NCBI GenBank assembly: GCA_964247055.1
Contig: OZ176055.1
Coordinates: 5,332,001-5,396,000, forward strand
Direction of reading: 5' to 3'
Source: Paragordius varius
Taxonomy: Eukaryota; Nematomorpha
DNA length: 64,000 bases
Shown here: one piece after another, positions 54,441 through 64,000 of the stretch
How the letters are laid out: every line of letters begins with the position of its first letter
Position numbering within the stretch: position 1 is the first letter of the stretch
Translations under genes and position numbers: made by a program
Notes under the pieces: generated by a model
Seen by the model: the letters and a program-made list of their open reading frames with translations, nothing else
Database searches by the model: none
What the model was told of the DNA's origin: nothing

Positions 54441-55120
54441 CATGAGTATTCAAACCCTGGCCCTAGGATATTTTATGGCGGGGTAACTTTTATCGCACAT
54501 ATTAATACAATTAAAACAAAATTTTTAGTATGTGTATTGTTATAAGCATTATAATATATAATTTAAATCAGGGGTACAATGCGTGGTTGACATTACCTGC
54601 CAAAAATAAAAATGAAAAACGGTTAATATTTTAAAAAATATATTATCTTAGTAATGAGTCTTCCGAATATTGTAAACTAGCAAAATTGATCAATTAACAG
54701 TCTTATTTTTGAAATCTATTAATGCCAATACAAATGTCGCTCACCGGTTTTTTGAGCGAAAAATGCGGCCGGCGAAGGGATTTATGCTGAGTACCATGAT
54801 TTAAATATAATTTATATATATATCACAATTATACAAACAAAAGCCAAAACACTCGGACCTCTTTTTTGCGATTGATATTTATCACATATTGGAAGGAATA
54901 ATATTTTACGAAATTTAATTTTTAGATGTTTCAGTACTTAAAGCCATTTCTATTAAATCATGTCTGCAAAAAATATATTGAACATAAACCTACAGTTCTA
55001 GAGATCAAGAAAAAATAATAAAAGACCACATGGTTTGATTTTAAGGAGGTGGAATATAAAAATTTTTGAGATCAACAGCTGAGAGGAAATAATGTAAATA
55101 AATGATTAAAATACAACTAA
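52960..55120. other. Intergenic between CPS III-like and HSP70 genes
   Basis: No gene. A TA microsatellite lies at about 54409-54436. Repeated GC-richer words (for example GAGTA/CCCTGGCCC, ATTTTATGGCGGGGTAACTT versus TATTTTGCAGCTCGAGTAAC) around 54280-54500 and GCGGCCGGCGAAGG near 54767 suggest worn DNA-transposon remnants. Confidence 0.5.
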
Positions 55121-55126
55121 TTTATT
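55121..55126 (-). terminator. Putative poly(A) signal of HSP70
   Basis: AATAAA on the minus strand 100 nt after the HSP70 stop. Confidence 0.6.
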
Positions 55127-55225
55127 ATTGTAAGTGTACACAATGATGACAGTGTGTAAATATATATATAATGTATGGCAATGTTAAAAACTAGCAGCTA
55201 ATTTGTACAAGTTGTGTTTCTTTGC

Positions 55226-57428
55226 TTAATCGACTTCTTCAATGGTGGGACCTCCTCCTGCACCAGGAGCACCAGCACCGCCAGGCATGCCACCCATTCC
55301 TCCGGGCATCCCTCCAGGCATTCCACCGGGCATACCGCCTCCAGCTCCTGCAGCTTGATACATCTTGGTCATGACAGGATTAGCAATGTGTTCGAGTTCC
55401 TTTTGTTGATGTTCATACTCGTCTTTTTCGGCCATTTGGTTCTTCTCCAACCAACTGAGCGTTTCGGTGCAAGCAGCAAGAACCTTTTTGCGATCATCTT
55501 CACTGATTTTATCCTTAACTTTATCATCCTCCAAAGTGGAACGCAAATTGAAGGCATAAGCCTCAAGACCATTCCTTGCAGCTACGCGATCGCGTTGAGC
55601 GGCATCTTCGTTTTTGTACTTCTCGGCATCATTGACCATGCGTTCAACTTCCTCTTTACTAAGACGACCTTTCTCATTTGTAATCGTAATTTTGTTTTCC
55701 TTGCCAGTGGTTTTTTCAACCGCACTAACGTTAAGGATACCATTGGCGTCAATGTCAAAAGTAACTTCAATTTGGGGAACACCTCTGGGGGCGGGTGGGA
55801 TGCCAGTTAATTCAAACTTTCCGAGCAAATTGTTGTCTTTAGTCATAGCGCGTTCACCTTCAAACACTTGAATGCACACACCTGGTTGATTGTCGGAATA
55901 AGTTGTAAATGTCTGTGTCTGTTTCGTAGGGATCGTAGTGTTGCGTTTAATTAGGGATGTCATAACACCACCAGCAGTTTCAATACCAAGAGAAAGAGGC
56001 GTGACATCGAGCAAAAGGAGATCTTGAACGGCTTGATCCTTTTCGCCAGTAAGAATAGCAGCTTGTACGGCTATAAATTGTTTAAAAGATTTATAAGAAT
56101 ACTAAAAATTAATTTAAAATTTGTAAATTATCAGACATCCAAGGAAGGATTTTTGCTATCATGTTTCCGCAGAAATTTAGTGGAAACCGCGAATTGGAGA
56201 ACTTCATCATATATTAAACAATATAATATGCATACCTGCACCATAGGCAACAGCTTCATCCGGATTGATACTTTTGTTAAGTTCTTTACCATTGAAAAAA
56301 TCTTGAAGGAGCTTTTGAATTTTAGGAATACGGGTAGAGCCACCAACCAAAACAATTTCGTTAATCTGTTTCTTATCCATCTTAGCATCACGCAGAGCCT
56401 TCTCAACGGGTTCGAGGGTGCTACGGAATAAATCATTATTTAATTCTTCAAAGCGAGCACGTGTTATGGTAGTATAAAAATCGATTCCTTCATAAAGTGA
56501 ATCAATTTCAACACTAGCTTGGGAGCTAGAAGATAGCGTTCTTTTAGCACGTTCACAAGCTGTCCGTAAACGACGCACTGCTCTTTTATTATCGGATATA
56601 TCCTTTTTGTTTTTACGTTTAAACTCCTGAATAAAGAAATTGACCATTCGATTATCAAAATCTTCTCCACCCAAATGGGTATCTCCTGCTGTTGATTTGA
56701 CTTCAAAAATGCCATCTTCTATTGTTAATATAGAGACATCAAAAGTTCCACCACCCAAATCAAATATCAAAACATGATTCTCGCCATGTCCTTTCTTATC
56801 AAGACCGTATGCAATAGCAGCTGCAGTAGGTTCATTTATAATACGTAAAACATTTAGTCCAGCAATCGATCCTGCATCCTTAGTGGCTTGACGCTGAGAA
56901 TCGTTGAAGTAGGCGGGAACAGTAACAACAGCATCTTTCACAGGCTTCCCTAGGTATGCTTCGGCAATTTCTTTCATTTTAACCAAAACCATAGCGGAAA
57001 TCTCTTCGGGATAAAAAGTTTTTTCCTCGCCCTTAAATTGAACTTTAATCTTTGGTTTGCCGCCGTCGTTTATAACAGTAAACGGCCAATGCTTCATATC
57101 CGATTGCACAGTTTGGTCATCAAATCGGCGCCCAATCAACCGCTTAGCATCTGTATAAAGAATATAATTTTGATAAATAAAATACAAAAATAATATATGA
57201 AAAATTTATTCAAAAATATGGAGACATACCGAAAACCGTATTAGTTGGATTCATGGCTACTTGATTTTTGGCAGAATCACCGATTAAACGTTCTGTATCA
57301 GTAAAAGCTACATAACTGGGAGTGGTGCGATTCCCCTGATCATTTGCAATGATCTCAACTTTTCCATGGGTAAAAACACCAACACAAGAATAGGTTGTCC
57401 CCAAGTCAATACCAATAGCTTTAGCCAT
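55226..57428 (-). CDS. Cytosolic HSP70 chaperone (three coding exons)
   Basis: ATP-driven chaperone of the cytosol and nucleus. Exons 57230-57428, 56236-57150 and 55226-56070 give 1,959 nt, 652 aa, the normal length. Visible signatures: [11 protein letters not shown] near the N-terminus, [24 protein letters not shown], the substrate-binding domain with [21 protein letters not shown] repeats, and the C-terminal EEVD that binds TPR co-chaperones. Introns of 79 nt (after NTVF) and 165 nt (after AYGA) interrupt the nucleotide-binding domain. Introns are commoner in constitutive HSC70-type genes than in strongly induced ones, yet the upstream region carries heat-shock-element-like sites, so it may be both. 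Start is the ATG giving the standard [11 protein letters not shown]-terminus. Open frames on the opposite strand are shadows. Confidence 0.97.
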
Positions 57429-57480
57429 AGAGATAATAAAATTTTAATAATGGATATAATGAAAAATAGAAAATATTGAG

Positions 57481-57541
57481 TTTATATAGTATCGAAGAAT
57501 AATCTAGAAACTCTAAGAAAAGATGAACGTATTTGATTGGT
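57481..57541 (-). promoter_or_regulatory. HSP70 promoter: TATA box, heat-shock-element-like array, CCAAT box
   Basis: Reading the minus strand toward the gene: CCAAT (within TCAACCAATC, about 57533-57541), then TTC triplets spaced exactly 10 bp (reverse complements of GAA at 57497-57499, 57507-57509, 57517-57519), with imperfect GAA-type units between them, then TATATAAA (57482-57489), then the ATG at 57428. The spacing implies a 5' UTR of about 25-30 nt. Confidence 0.65.
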
Positions 57542-57838
57542 TGAAAATTATAAAGTCATTATACGTCTCATTTGTAACTAACATTTAATTTAAAAAATAT
57601 TAAATTTTATTTATTTATGACGCTATTTGACGTTTTCTATCAATCTTATTAAATTATTTTTATATTAAAAATATTCAGATTTATTTGTATATAACCATAA
57701 ATATATTACAGTCAAAAAAGATTAACTGAAATTTGTCCGACTTAGGACTTTCTGTTAACCAGTATTTTGTTAATTATATTAGACGGGGAATAAAAAATAT
57801 ATAAGCTTTACGGTAACTGTAAAATACCATCGTATTAA

Positions 57839-58390
57839 CACTTCGATTAAAATTGGGGTATCTAAATACCCCAGACTAAATCTTAGTTAGGATTTTTAAA
57901 AAACTACTGAATGAAATGGTCACAATTTAAATTTATGCTTCTATCCTAATAAAAATTATATAAATATGCCAAAATAATTAAATAAAATTTTGTTTTGAAA
58001 AAAAGTTCCATGTCAAACTGCTTCGACGCCATTTTGTTTTACAAAATATCTTTTAATTTTAAGGGTAAAATTAAGGCTAATTTTTTATTTAAATTACATC
58101 TAACTTTGATAGAAATAGAAAAAGCGGTTTATTTTGTATTATTTTTCAATTTGCATACATGTTACGTGGACTAAATTTTTAGCATTCGGTTTTAGCTTAA
58201 AATAAGTAATATCAAGTATTTTTGAATAAATTTTTTTATAGATTTCGGTTTATTAATGTTATGTAAGTGCAAAATTTTGCAATAGTTTCGATTCCTCCCA
58301 TATTTTTTGAAGAATTTATTTGAAACAAGCCTGTATTTAACTACCCCAATTTGAATCGAAGGACTAAAATGAATGTGTTGTATCCAAGTG
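57839..58390 (+). mobile_element. TTAA-flanked inverted-repeat element, 552-bp copy
   Basis: TTAA at 57835-57838 and 58391-58394. Begins CACTTCGATTAAAATTGGGG and ends ...GTGTTGTATCCAAGTG. Same orientation as the copy at 7778, and apparently a relatively well-preserved member. Confidence 0.88.
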
Positions 58391-59570
58391 TTAATACACC
58401 AATATGTAAGTTCTTAATTAAACTAGGCAGTTCCATACAGGAATTTGTCTTTAAATGAGATGAAAAATATATATATATAATTAAAAGCTATCCCTTAAAT
58501 TACATAAAATTGGCATGTCTTTTGACTTACGCTTTAGAAGCAAACAAATTATGTGTTAATTCGATGCCATCCAATTAATAAGAGCTTTTTGTAGAACACA
58601 CAAAGATCTTGATATATTATTCCAATTATAAAAACTCAATCTAAATTAAATTCATATATTTGGGTATATTTTACGGCAAGTTATTTTGCAAATATATTTG
58701 TGCATTTTAATATTTATACCTGATTTTAAATAATAAAATTGTTTTAATAAATATATCTTAACAAATAAGTGGACACAAATTAACACTTCAAGACATTTTG
58801 GGGTAGTTCCCCAAGGCTCTTTGAAATTCTAATATCTAAAAAATTAACTTTTGGGCCAAATTTAAAAATTTTTTAATATTTTTTAATGTATAGTAATAAA
58901 ATCCTCATCTCAAACTGTTTCGCCATTTTTGAAATTTTTGAAATCGCCAATACAACGGCAATTATATGTATGTTATGGTTAGAAAATCAAAATAAATACC
59001 TTTGGAAAGTTTATTAAATTCAACACTGTGTGCAAAAAATTTTTTAATTTTTTCATGTATTAGCTCATGACCAGAGAATTCATTTGCCGCTAAAAATTTT
59101 ATTTGTTGACGACTTAGTTCTCAAAATATTGAGAGAAAATCGAAATTGGGCAATGAATAAAAATTAACGATATTTAAAAAAAAATTATGATAGAACTTGA
59201 GATATTATGGTTTAGTACCGTTTCAGCAGATATTTAAAATTTATAAATAGCATAAAATGATATAGTTAGAATTTTTATAAAAATTCAGATCAAAAAATCG
59301 CGTTTTTCAATTAACGGACTTAAAAGACAAAATTTTTATGAAAGTATATTAAAATATTTTTTAATTATTTTATCGCTAAGCTTACGATTAAAATCTTAAT
59401 ATTCATATTTTATTCAGTTAAAAAACTTAAGCATCAAAATGAAACTAAAAAATTGTTTTTTTTTTTAATTTTTTTGTCACCTAGTTTATGAGTGTATAAA
59501 AATATACTATTATATTTTGAAGACTTACATGAGCGAAAATTATAGATTGTATAAATTATTACAAAATAAT

Positions 59571-60262
59571 AGGGCTTGGAACCGGAACTGGAACCGCATA
59601 GAACCGAAACCCGCTTCTTGAGATTCTAACAAGAACCGATTCCACTGGAACCAATGCGGTTCCGTTTCCAACCGTTTAGGAACCAACCCGGTTCTGGTTC
59701 CATTACCTTAATTACTGGTTCCCATATGATTTTTATTATGAAATTTTATATTATTATTTAAATTAGATTGTGCCACTACTTATTTAATACTTCAAACCTA
59801 AAACTAAGCGTTTAATATTATATTATCGATACTCTCTGAATTTTGGGCGATTCGGCTGCTTTAAAAAAACTAATAGTCATAACTCAAGTTTATTTATAAA
59901 ACACATATTAGTATATATTGGTCTCCGTTGAAAGGAGTTTTTTAACCCTTAAGACCTGTGAAGCAGTTGGAACAGCAGATTGATTAGTGCAAAAAAATTT
60001 AAAAGTTAACTAAAGTTTTTTTTAAAATATAATTCATTTAACACTCATTATTATATACCTTTTTATACATTTTCCTATTATCTTTTTATTATTTGTTTTA
60101 TTTATTATGCTAAACTATATTTCTTTCACTATACATTTGGCAATTCCTACTAAATTTTATTTATAATTGTTATTATTTGGTTGGATTAATATTATAATAA
60201 TTTCGTAAAATCATTTAATCAAAAATCAGGAACCGAAAATGGAACCGGTTCTAAATATAAAG
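59571..60262. repeat. GGAACC-rich dispersed repeat in the palindrome loop
   Basis: TTGGAACCGGAACTGGAACC and related words cluster at 59571-59710, with GGAACCGGTTC again at 60230-60262. Similar clusters occur at 24670-24800 and 42470-42530. Boundaries are uncertain; perhaps a hAT-type MITE. Confidence 0.4.
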
Positions 60263-60292
60263 AGCCGATTTCGGCCTGCATAATAATATTTA

Positions 60293-60404
60293 CAAGTAGT
60301 GGAATATCAACCGAAAATCCGTAGAATCCCCGTAACATGTTTGTTTTAACACAAATTAATTTTAATTGGATTTGTACGGATTTTGGTTGATATTCCACTA
60401 CTTG
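60293..60404. mobile_element. 112-bp hairpin MITE
   Basis: CAAGTAGTGGAATATCAACC at the left is exactly complemented at the right (GGTTGATATTCCACTACTTG), and the pairing continues into AAAATCCGTA with one gap. Most of the element is stem. No clear target duplication. Confidence 0.75.
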
Positions 60405-61105
60405 CACCAGATATCAAAAAAAAATGAAAAAATAAAAAACAATATTTTTTTAGTTTTGATATATAAGTTTTTTTAATGAATAAAATCTGAATATTAAGAT
60501 TTTAATATAGTTTCATAAAAAATTTTGTCTTTTAAGTCCGTTAATCTAAAAAGGGGCATTTTTTGATCTGGATTTTTATAAAAACCCTAACTATATCATT
60601 TTCTAATGTTATAAATTGTAAATATCTGCTAAAATGATAATGAACCATAATATCTAAAGTTCTATCATAATTTTTACATATGTTAATTTCAACTTTTTGG
60701 GTAATTTAGATTTTTCTCTCAGTATTTCAACTGGCTTGTCAACAAATGAAATTTTTGCGGCAAATAAATTCGCTGGTCATAAGCTATCTCATGAAAAAAA
60801 ATTGTTAAAAAATTTAACCCTAACTTTTGCACACAGTTTATCTCAGCAAACGCTTGATAAATATTGATTTAATATCAGCTGTTTTTATTAATTAGTTTTA
60901 AATTGATCTAATTTTGGCCTTATATGTTAAAAAACTGTAAAAATCCAAGTTTTTTGTCCAATACAAAAGCAGAGGATGGTATAATTGCACTTTAAACAAA
61001 ACAACTTTAAAAACAGTAGTATATTTATTACTTGAGGTTCTGGCGTAGAAAACTACCCCAAAATGTCATCGCGTACAAAAAAATAAAAATGCAATAAAGT
61101 GTCAA

Positions 61106-62350
61106 TATTTACCAATAACAAACTGCTCCAATATTAGGCCAATAATTTTGATTTTGAATATACCGCCTCGCATGTCTAAGTTGAGGGAAAACAATTAGGA
61201 TGACTTGCACTCATATTATTATATTTTTATATTGATTTAGCCCATCTTGCTAAAACTCAATATACCTTATTCTTTGTGATTTATTTAAACATTTCCCCTA
61301 AATTTAAATTATTATTGAAATAAACAAACTCTTCAACATGATGAAGATCGAAAAACCGAAATGCACATATTTCAAATAAAATTCAGAATTTTTTTTTATA
61401 AATTAGAAAATATAGAAAATACCAAAATAAAAATATATAAACTGTATTTTTTTAACCACTCAAAAATTTCAAAATCAAATAAATTTTCGAATTATATGAA
61501 TTAAGCAATCATTCCATAAAAGAAACTTTGTAACAAAGACCATTTTTAGGGCCGCGGCTTGAGTGTGACTGGCTTGAACCTTCATTAAAATAAAAAATAA
61601 TGCTATGCGACAATTTGGTTAATTTCAAAGAATACCACCCCTTTATTTATATATAAGATATGCATGTCCTGTCACCGTCCCTGTTTGACTAAGTCGAAAT
61701 CAAGTATTTTTTCAGCAATCGGGCCAAATCAAAATTATGCGTATGAAACAGGTGAAAAAATACCCTCTAACATCCTTGTGGACATTTTTTTTCATTCGTC
61801 CAATTCTATGTAAATTGACCAGGCATAGCTTAGTAAAAAATGGAAAAAACCGCCTTGTTTTTACTTAATATTATATGGGGGTGTTGTGCATATTATTTAT
61901 CACCCATTTGCTTTATTAATTAAACTCCCAAAGGGAAACATTTAATTTTAAATTATACATTGGGGTAAATTAATTCAAAGCTTATGATTTTTAATAATAA
62001 AAAAAGGTATGATCATCAAAAAATTATGTTTGTGTAATATAAAAAATTTAAGTCGCGTTCCACTTCTGGTCTCCAATCATCACATTATTTCTTGTTTTAG
62101 TTATTGTATATTTCTTATTTTTATATTTTCCCTCCGTCTAATCTGTCGTTTTTTACGAGACATTGATGCCTGGCTATATGACCTAAGTGATTAACTGCAT
62201 ATTTTCGAATTTTGTCCAACATCATTAGCAATGAGAGATAAAGAAATTGCATTTTTATCAAACAAATCATATTCTCGTGTCACAAATTTTTCGGAATACT
62301 GATTAAATTTAATTAACACACCCTAAAACTACATTACTTACAAAACGGAG
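61106..62350. other. Intergenic, no gene seen
   Basis: AT-rich; a GGGCCGCGGCTTGAGTGTG scrap near 61550 resembles the worn repeat seen at 14520 and 54280. Open frame 62009-62194 lacks any family features. Confidence 0.5.
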
Positions 62351-62354
62351 ATAA

Positions 62355-62600
62355 GGTTACTTTGGCCACGTCATCCGCAACAACAAATTGGATAAAACAA
62401 TCATGCTGGGCCTGGTAGAGGGTAAGTGTAAAAGAGACAGACCCAGAAAAAGATGATTAAAACAATCAACAGACAACACTCACCTAACAATATCCAATCT
62501 GATCAATTTATTCTCAGACAGATCAGCCTACAGAAAATTTGTTTATGAAGTCCAGCAAAAGTTGAATAATTAACTACGCTGTCATTCATCATTCATTCCA
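62355..62600 (+). mobile_element. LINE 3' fragment
   Basis: Encodes GYFGHVIRNNKLDKTIM and KCKRDRPRKR, with a stop in place of the usual tryptophan, then about 40 more residues to a stop at 62568-62570, followed by CATTCATCATTCATTCC repeats. This is the same protein region as at 25922-26200 but from another LINE family; strongly 5'-truncated. Confidence 0.75.
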
Positions 62601-63494
62601 TTCGGGATTTAAAATATCAATAAAAAATAAATATCGTATTGTAACAATTAACTTACCATGACTGCTAGGCAAAGTATAAAGAATTTTATAAAGTTATAAA
62701 TTCAAAAAGTATTCAAATTTGTAAAAATTTTAAATTTTTTAACAATTTTTTTTGAATTTTTAAAGGGTAAAGGCTATAAATATTCTATAAAAAAATTTAA
62801 TTGACAAAATGATAATTAATATGATAGCGATTCAATAGGTCAAAAAATTATGAAAAAATAAAATTATTTTTGTCCATTTTATAAATGTTTGATAATTATA
62901 TTTAGCAACAATAATTACCATAATATTGCAAAAGTTGTAACATCCACTCCAAAAAATACCCCAATTATTAAAAATTCGAAATTTTAATTCTGATATAGAC
63001 CAGTTATTAATGGTATGTGGGTAAAACCAAAGTGGCGCCAAAATCAAGATTTTATGGTAAGAAATTCCCTAAATCAAAATTCTGAGATTATAGAACTTTT
63101 TGCAAATATCGAAAAACTTCTTTTTCATATAAGGTAAGACAATATATTGGGTTCCCTCTATATATTAGAGTTAATAAATGTTGTTTTAATAAAAAATTAT
63201 TTATTTAACCGCATATTAACAATTCATCACAAAATGCGATATTTTAGTTTATATTCTTTAAAATCTTTCTCAAACCCACGACAGATGTAAAATCATGGTT
63301 GATAATATAATGCGTTTAGAATTATCCTTATGCTATAAATAAATAAAATTTAGTGGACACGTTTTAATCTATTGATTTTATTTGACCTAATATGCGATTT
63401 TTTGATATTGGCTAATAATAGAAAAATTAAAATAACTTTTTTTCTATTTTAACCGCATATATCATTTCGATATTCATTATTCTGAAGCTATTAA
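62601..63494. other. Intergenic, no gene seen
   Basis: AT-rich with no recognised repeat or coding sequence. I looked here on the minus strand for a catalytic DDE domain to continue the helix-turn-helix ORF and found none. Confidence 0.5.
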
Positions 63495-63953
63495 CTATCT
63501 AATATTATATGATTCATTAACATTTATTTGATCCCCATTTTCGCAGCACAGTGTTTGAGGATCCTTTTCATTAAGATTATGGTCCAACTTCAAAGTTATT
63601 TTTAAAGATTTGATTACTCGGTGTATAGTGGATTTAGATAATTTTATTATTTTTTCATCTTCTATCATTTTTTTTAATTGGTTAATCGTTAATGACGGCT
63701 GATAAGTTAGTTTATTATTTATGAAATGCATAATATCTTCCGTAACTTTTTTGTTTCTAGTGCCTCCACGAGTTTGAATTTCATAACTATTGTTTTTTTT
63801 ATATTTATACAAAATTTGACGAGCAGTATTATAGTTTATGTCTAAATCCTTTGATACATCCACAGTCGATTCTCCATCAAAAAAAACTCGTTTTACTAAT
63901 AGCTTCCTATCTTGAGATATAACTAATTTTTTCTTGATTCCTGTTTCTGACAT
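63495..63953 (-). CDS. Bipartite helix-turn-helix protein, Tc1/IS630 transposase-like N-terminus without catalytic domain
   Basis: An intact 152-codon ORF. Residues about 12-65 (including STVDVSKDLDINYNTARQI) form a first HTH; RGGTRNKKVTEDIMHFI leads into a second HTH (TINQLKKMIEDE, LSKSTIHRVIKSL, about 85-122). This is the arrangement of the DNA-binding half of Tc1/mariner and IS630-type transposases. Those proteins continue with a DDE/D nuclease; here the frame ends 30 residues later at a TAG, and no continuation is seen downstream. It could be a truncated transposon, a gene with an intron I cannot place, or a host-retained DNA-binding protein. Confidence 0.6.
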   Translation of the reverse strand: MSETGIKKKLVISQDRKLLVKRVFFDGESTVDVSKDLDINYNTARQILYKYKKNNSYEIQTRGGTRNKKVTEDIMHFINNKLTYQPSLTINQLKKMIEDEKIIKLSKSTIHRVIKSLKITLKLDHNLNEKDPQTLCCENGDQINVNESYNIR

Positions 63954-64000
63954 TACTAAAATATTATAAAATAAAATACCTTTTATGGGTAATTTGATTT

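Larger units (their letters stand above)
58784..61101. mobile_element. Long-armed palindromic element, copy 2 (2.3 kb), with TTAA-type terminus
   Basis: Starts after TTAA (58780-58783) with CACTTCAAGACATTTTGGGG; the right end, read in reverse, is CACTTTATTG... with GACATTTTGGGGTAGTT inside, followed by TCAA (61102-61105), a worn TTAA. Inner arms 59025 to about 59450 and about 60460-60837 are reverse complements and match the arms of copy 1 (10291-11928). The termini link it to the shorter TTAA family. The loop holds a GGAACC-rich repeat and a hairpin MITE. Non-coding. Confidence 0.7.

Noticed and set aside
55214-55810. Long plus-strand open frame of 198 codons opposite HSP70
   Set aside because: It is the antisense shadow of HSP70 exon 3; composition (runs of Ser/His/Thr) mirrors the GGMP repeats, and no family matches.

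Overview
The window is nuclear DNA from an AT-rich invertebrate animal (by eye about three quarters A+T). The signs are spliced genes with GT-AG introns, AATAAA poly(A) signals, metazoan protein families (a four-KH FUBP-like protein, EEVD-ending HSP70, CPS III) and a dense load of non-LTR retrotransposons and short inverted-repeat DNA elements. I cannot name the phylum. Introns of only 23-25 nt sit beside introns of 1-2 kb, which is unusual for an animal.

Layout. (1) 168-5217, minus strand: a FUBP/KSRP-type RNA/ssDNA-binding protein of 611 aa in 12 coding exons; its 2-kb intron holds three nested transposons. (2) 5.2-13.8 kb: no gene; several copies of one TTAA-flanked element family, a long palindromic element containing an inverted LINE scrap and a MITE, and MITEs in TA microsatellites. 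(3) 13.9-14.3 kb and 23.1-23.4 kb, minus strand: a small two-IQ-motif gene and the last exon of a related IQ gene; between them a 2.06-kb hAT-type element with a perfect 8-bp target duplication. (4) 25.9-29.9 kb, minus strand: a nearly full-length RTE/BovB-like LINE, split inside its reverse transcriptase by a 1.1-kb DNA transposon; a second LINE tail lies at 32.7-33.4 kb. (5) 35,723-52,870, plus strand: a 34-exon carbamoyl-phosphate synthetase of 1,709 aa. It has GATase, two CPSase halves and the MGS allosteric domain, but no dihydroorotase or aspartate transcarbamylase. The GATase cysteine is present and the N-acetylglutamate-contact positions are kept, so it is CPS III-like (mitochondrial, glutamine-using) rather than CAD. 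One of its introns carries, on the opposite strand, a sequence that folds as a type I hammerhead ribozyme. (6) 55,226-57,428, minus strand: a three-exon cytosolic HSP70 of 652 aa with TATA, CCAAT and heat-shock-element-like sites upstream. (7) 57.8-64 kb: another TTAA element, a 2.3-kb palindromic relative, a hairpin MITE, a LINE tail and a 152-aa bipartite helix-turn-helix protein resembling the DNA-binding part of a Tc1/IS630-type transposase.

The host genes show no functional clustering. Exon models of the two large genes were built by hand; every phase is consistent and both coding sums are divisible by three. Family names of MITEs rest on terminal sequences and target duplications only.
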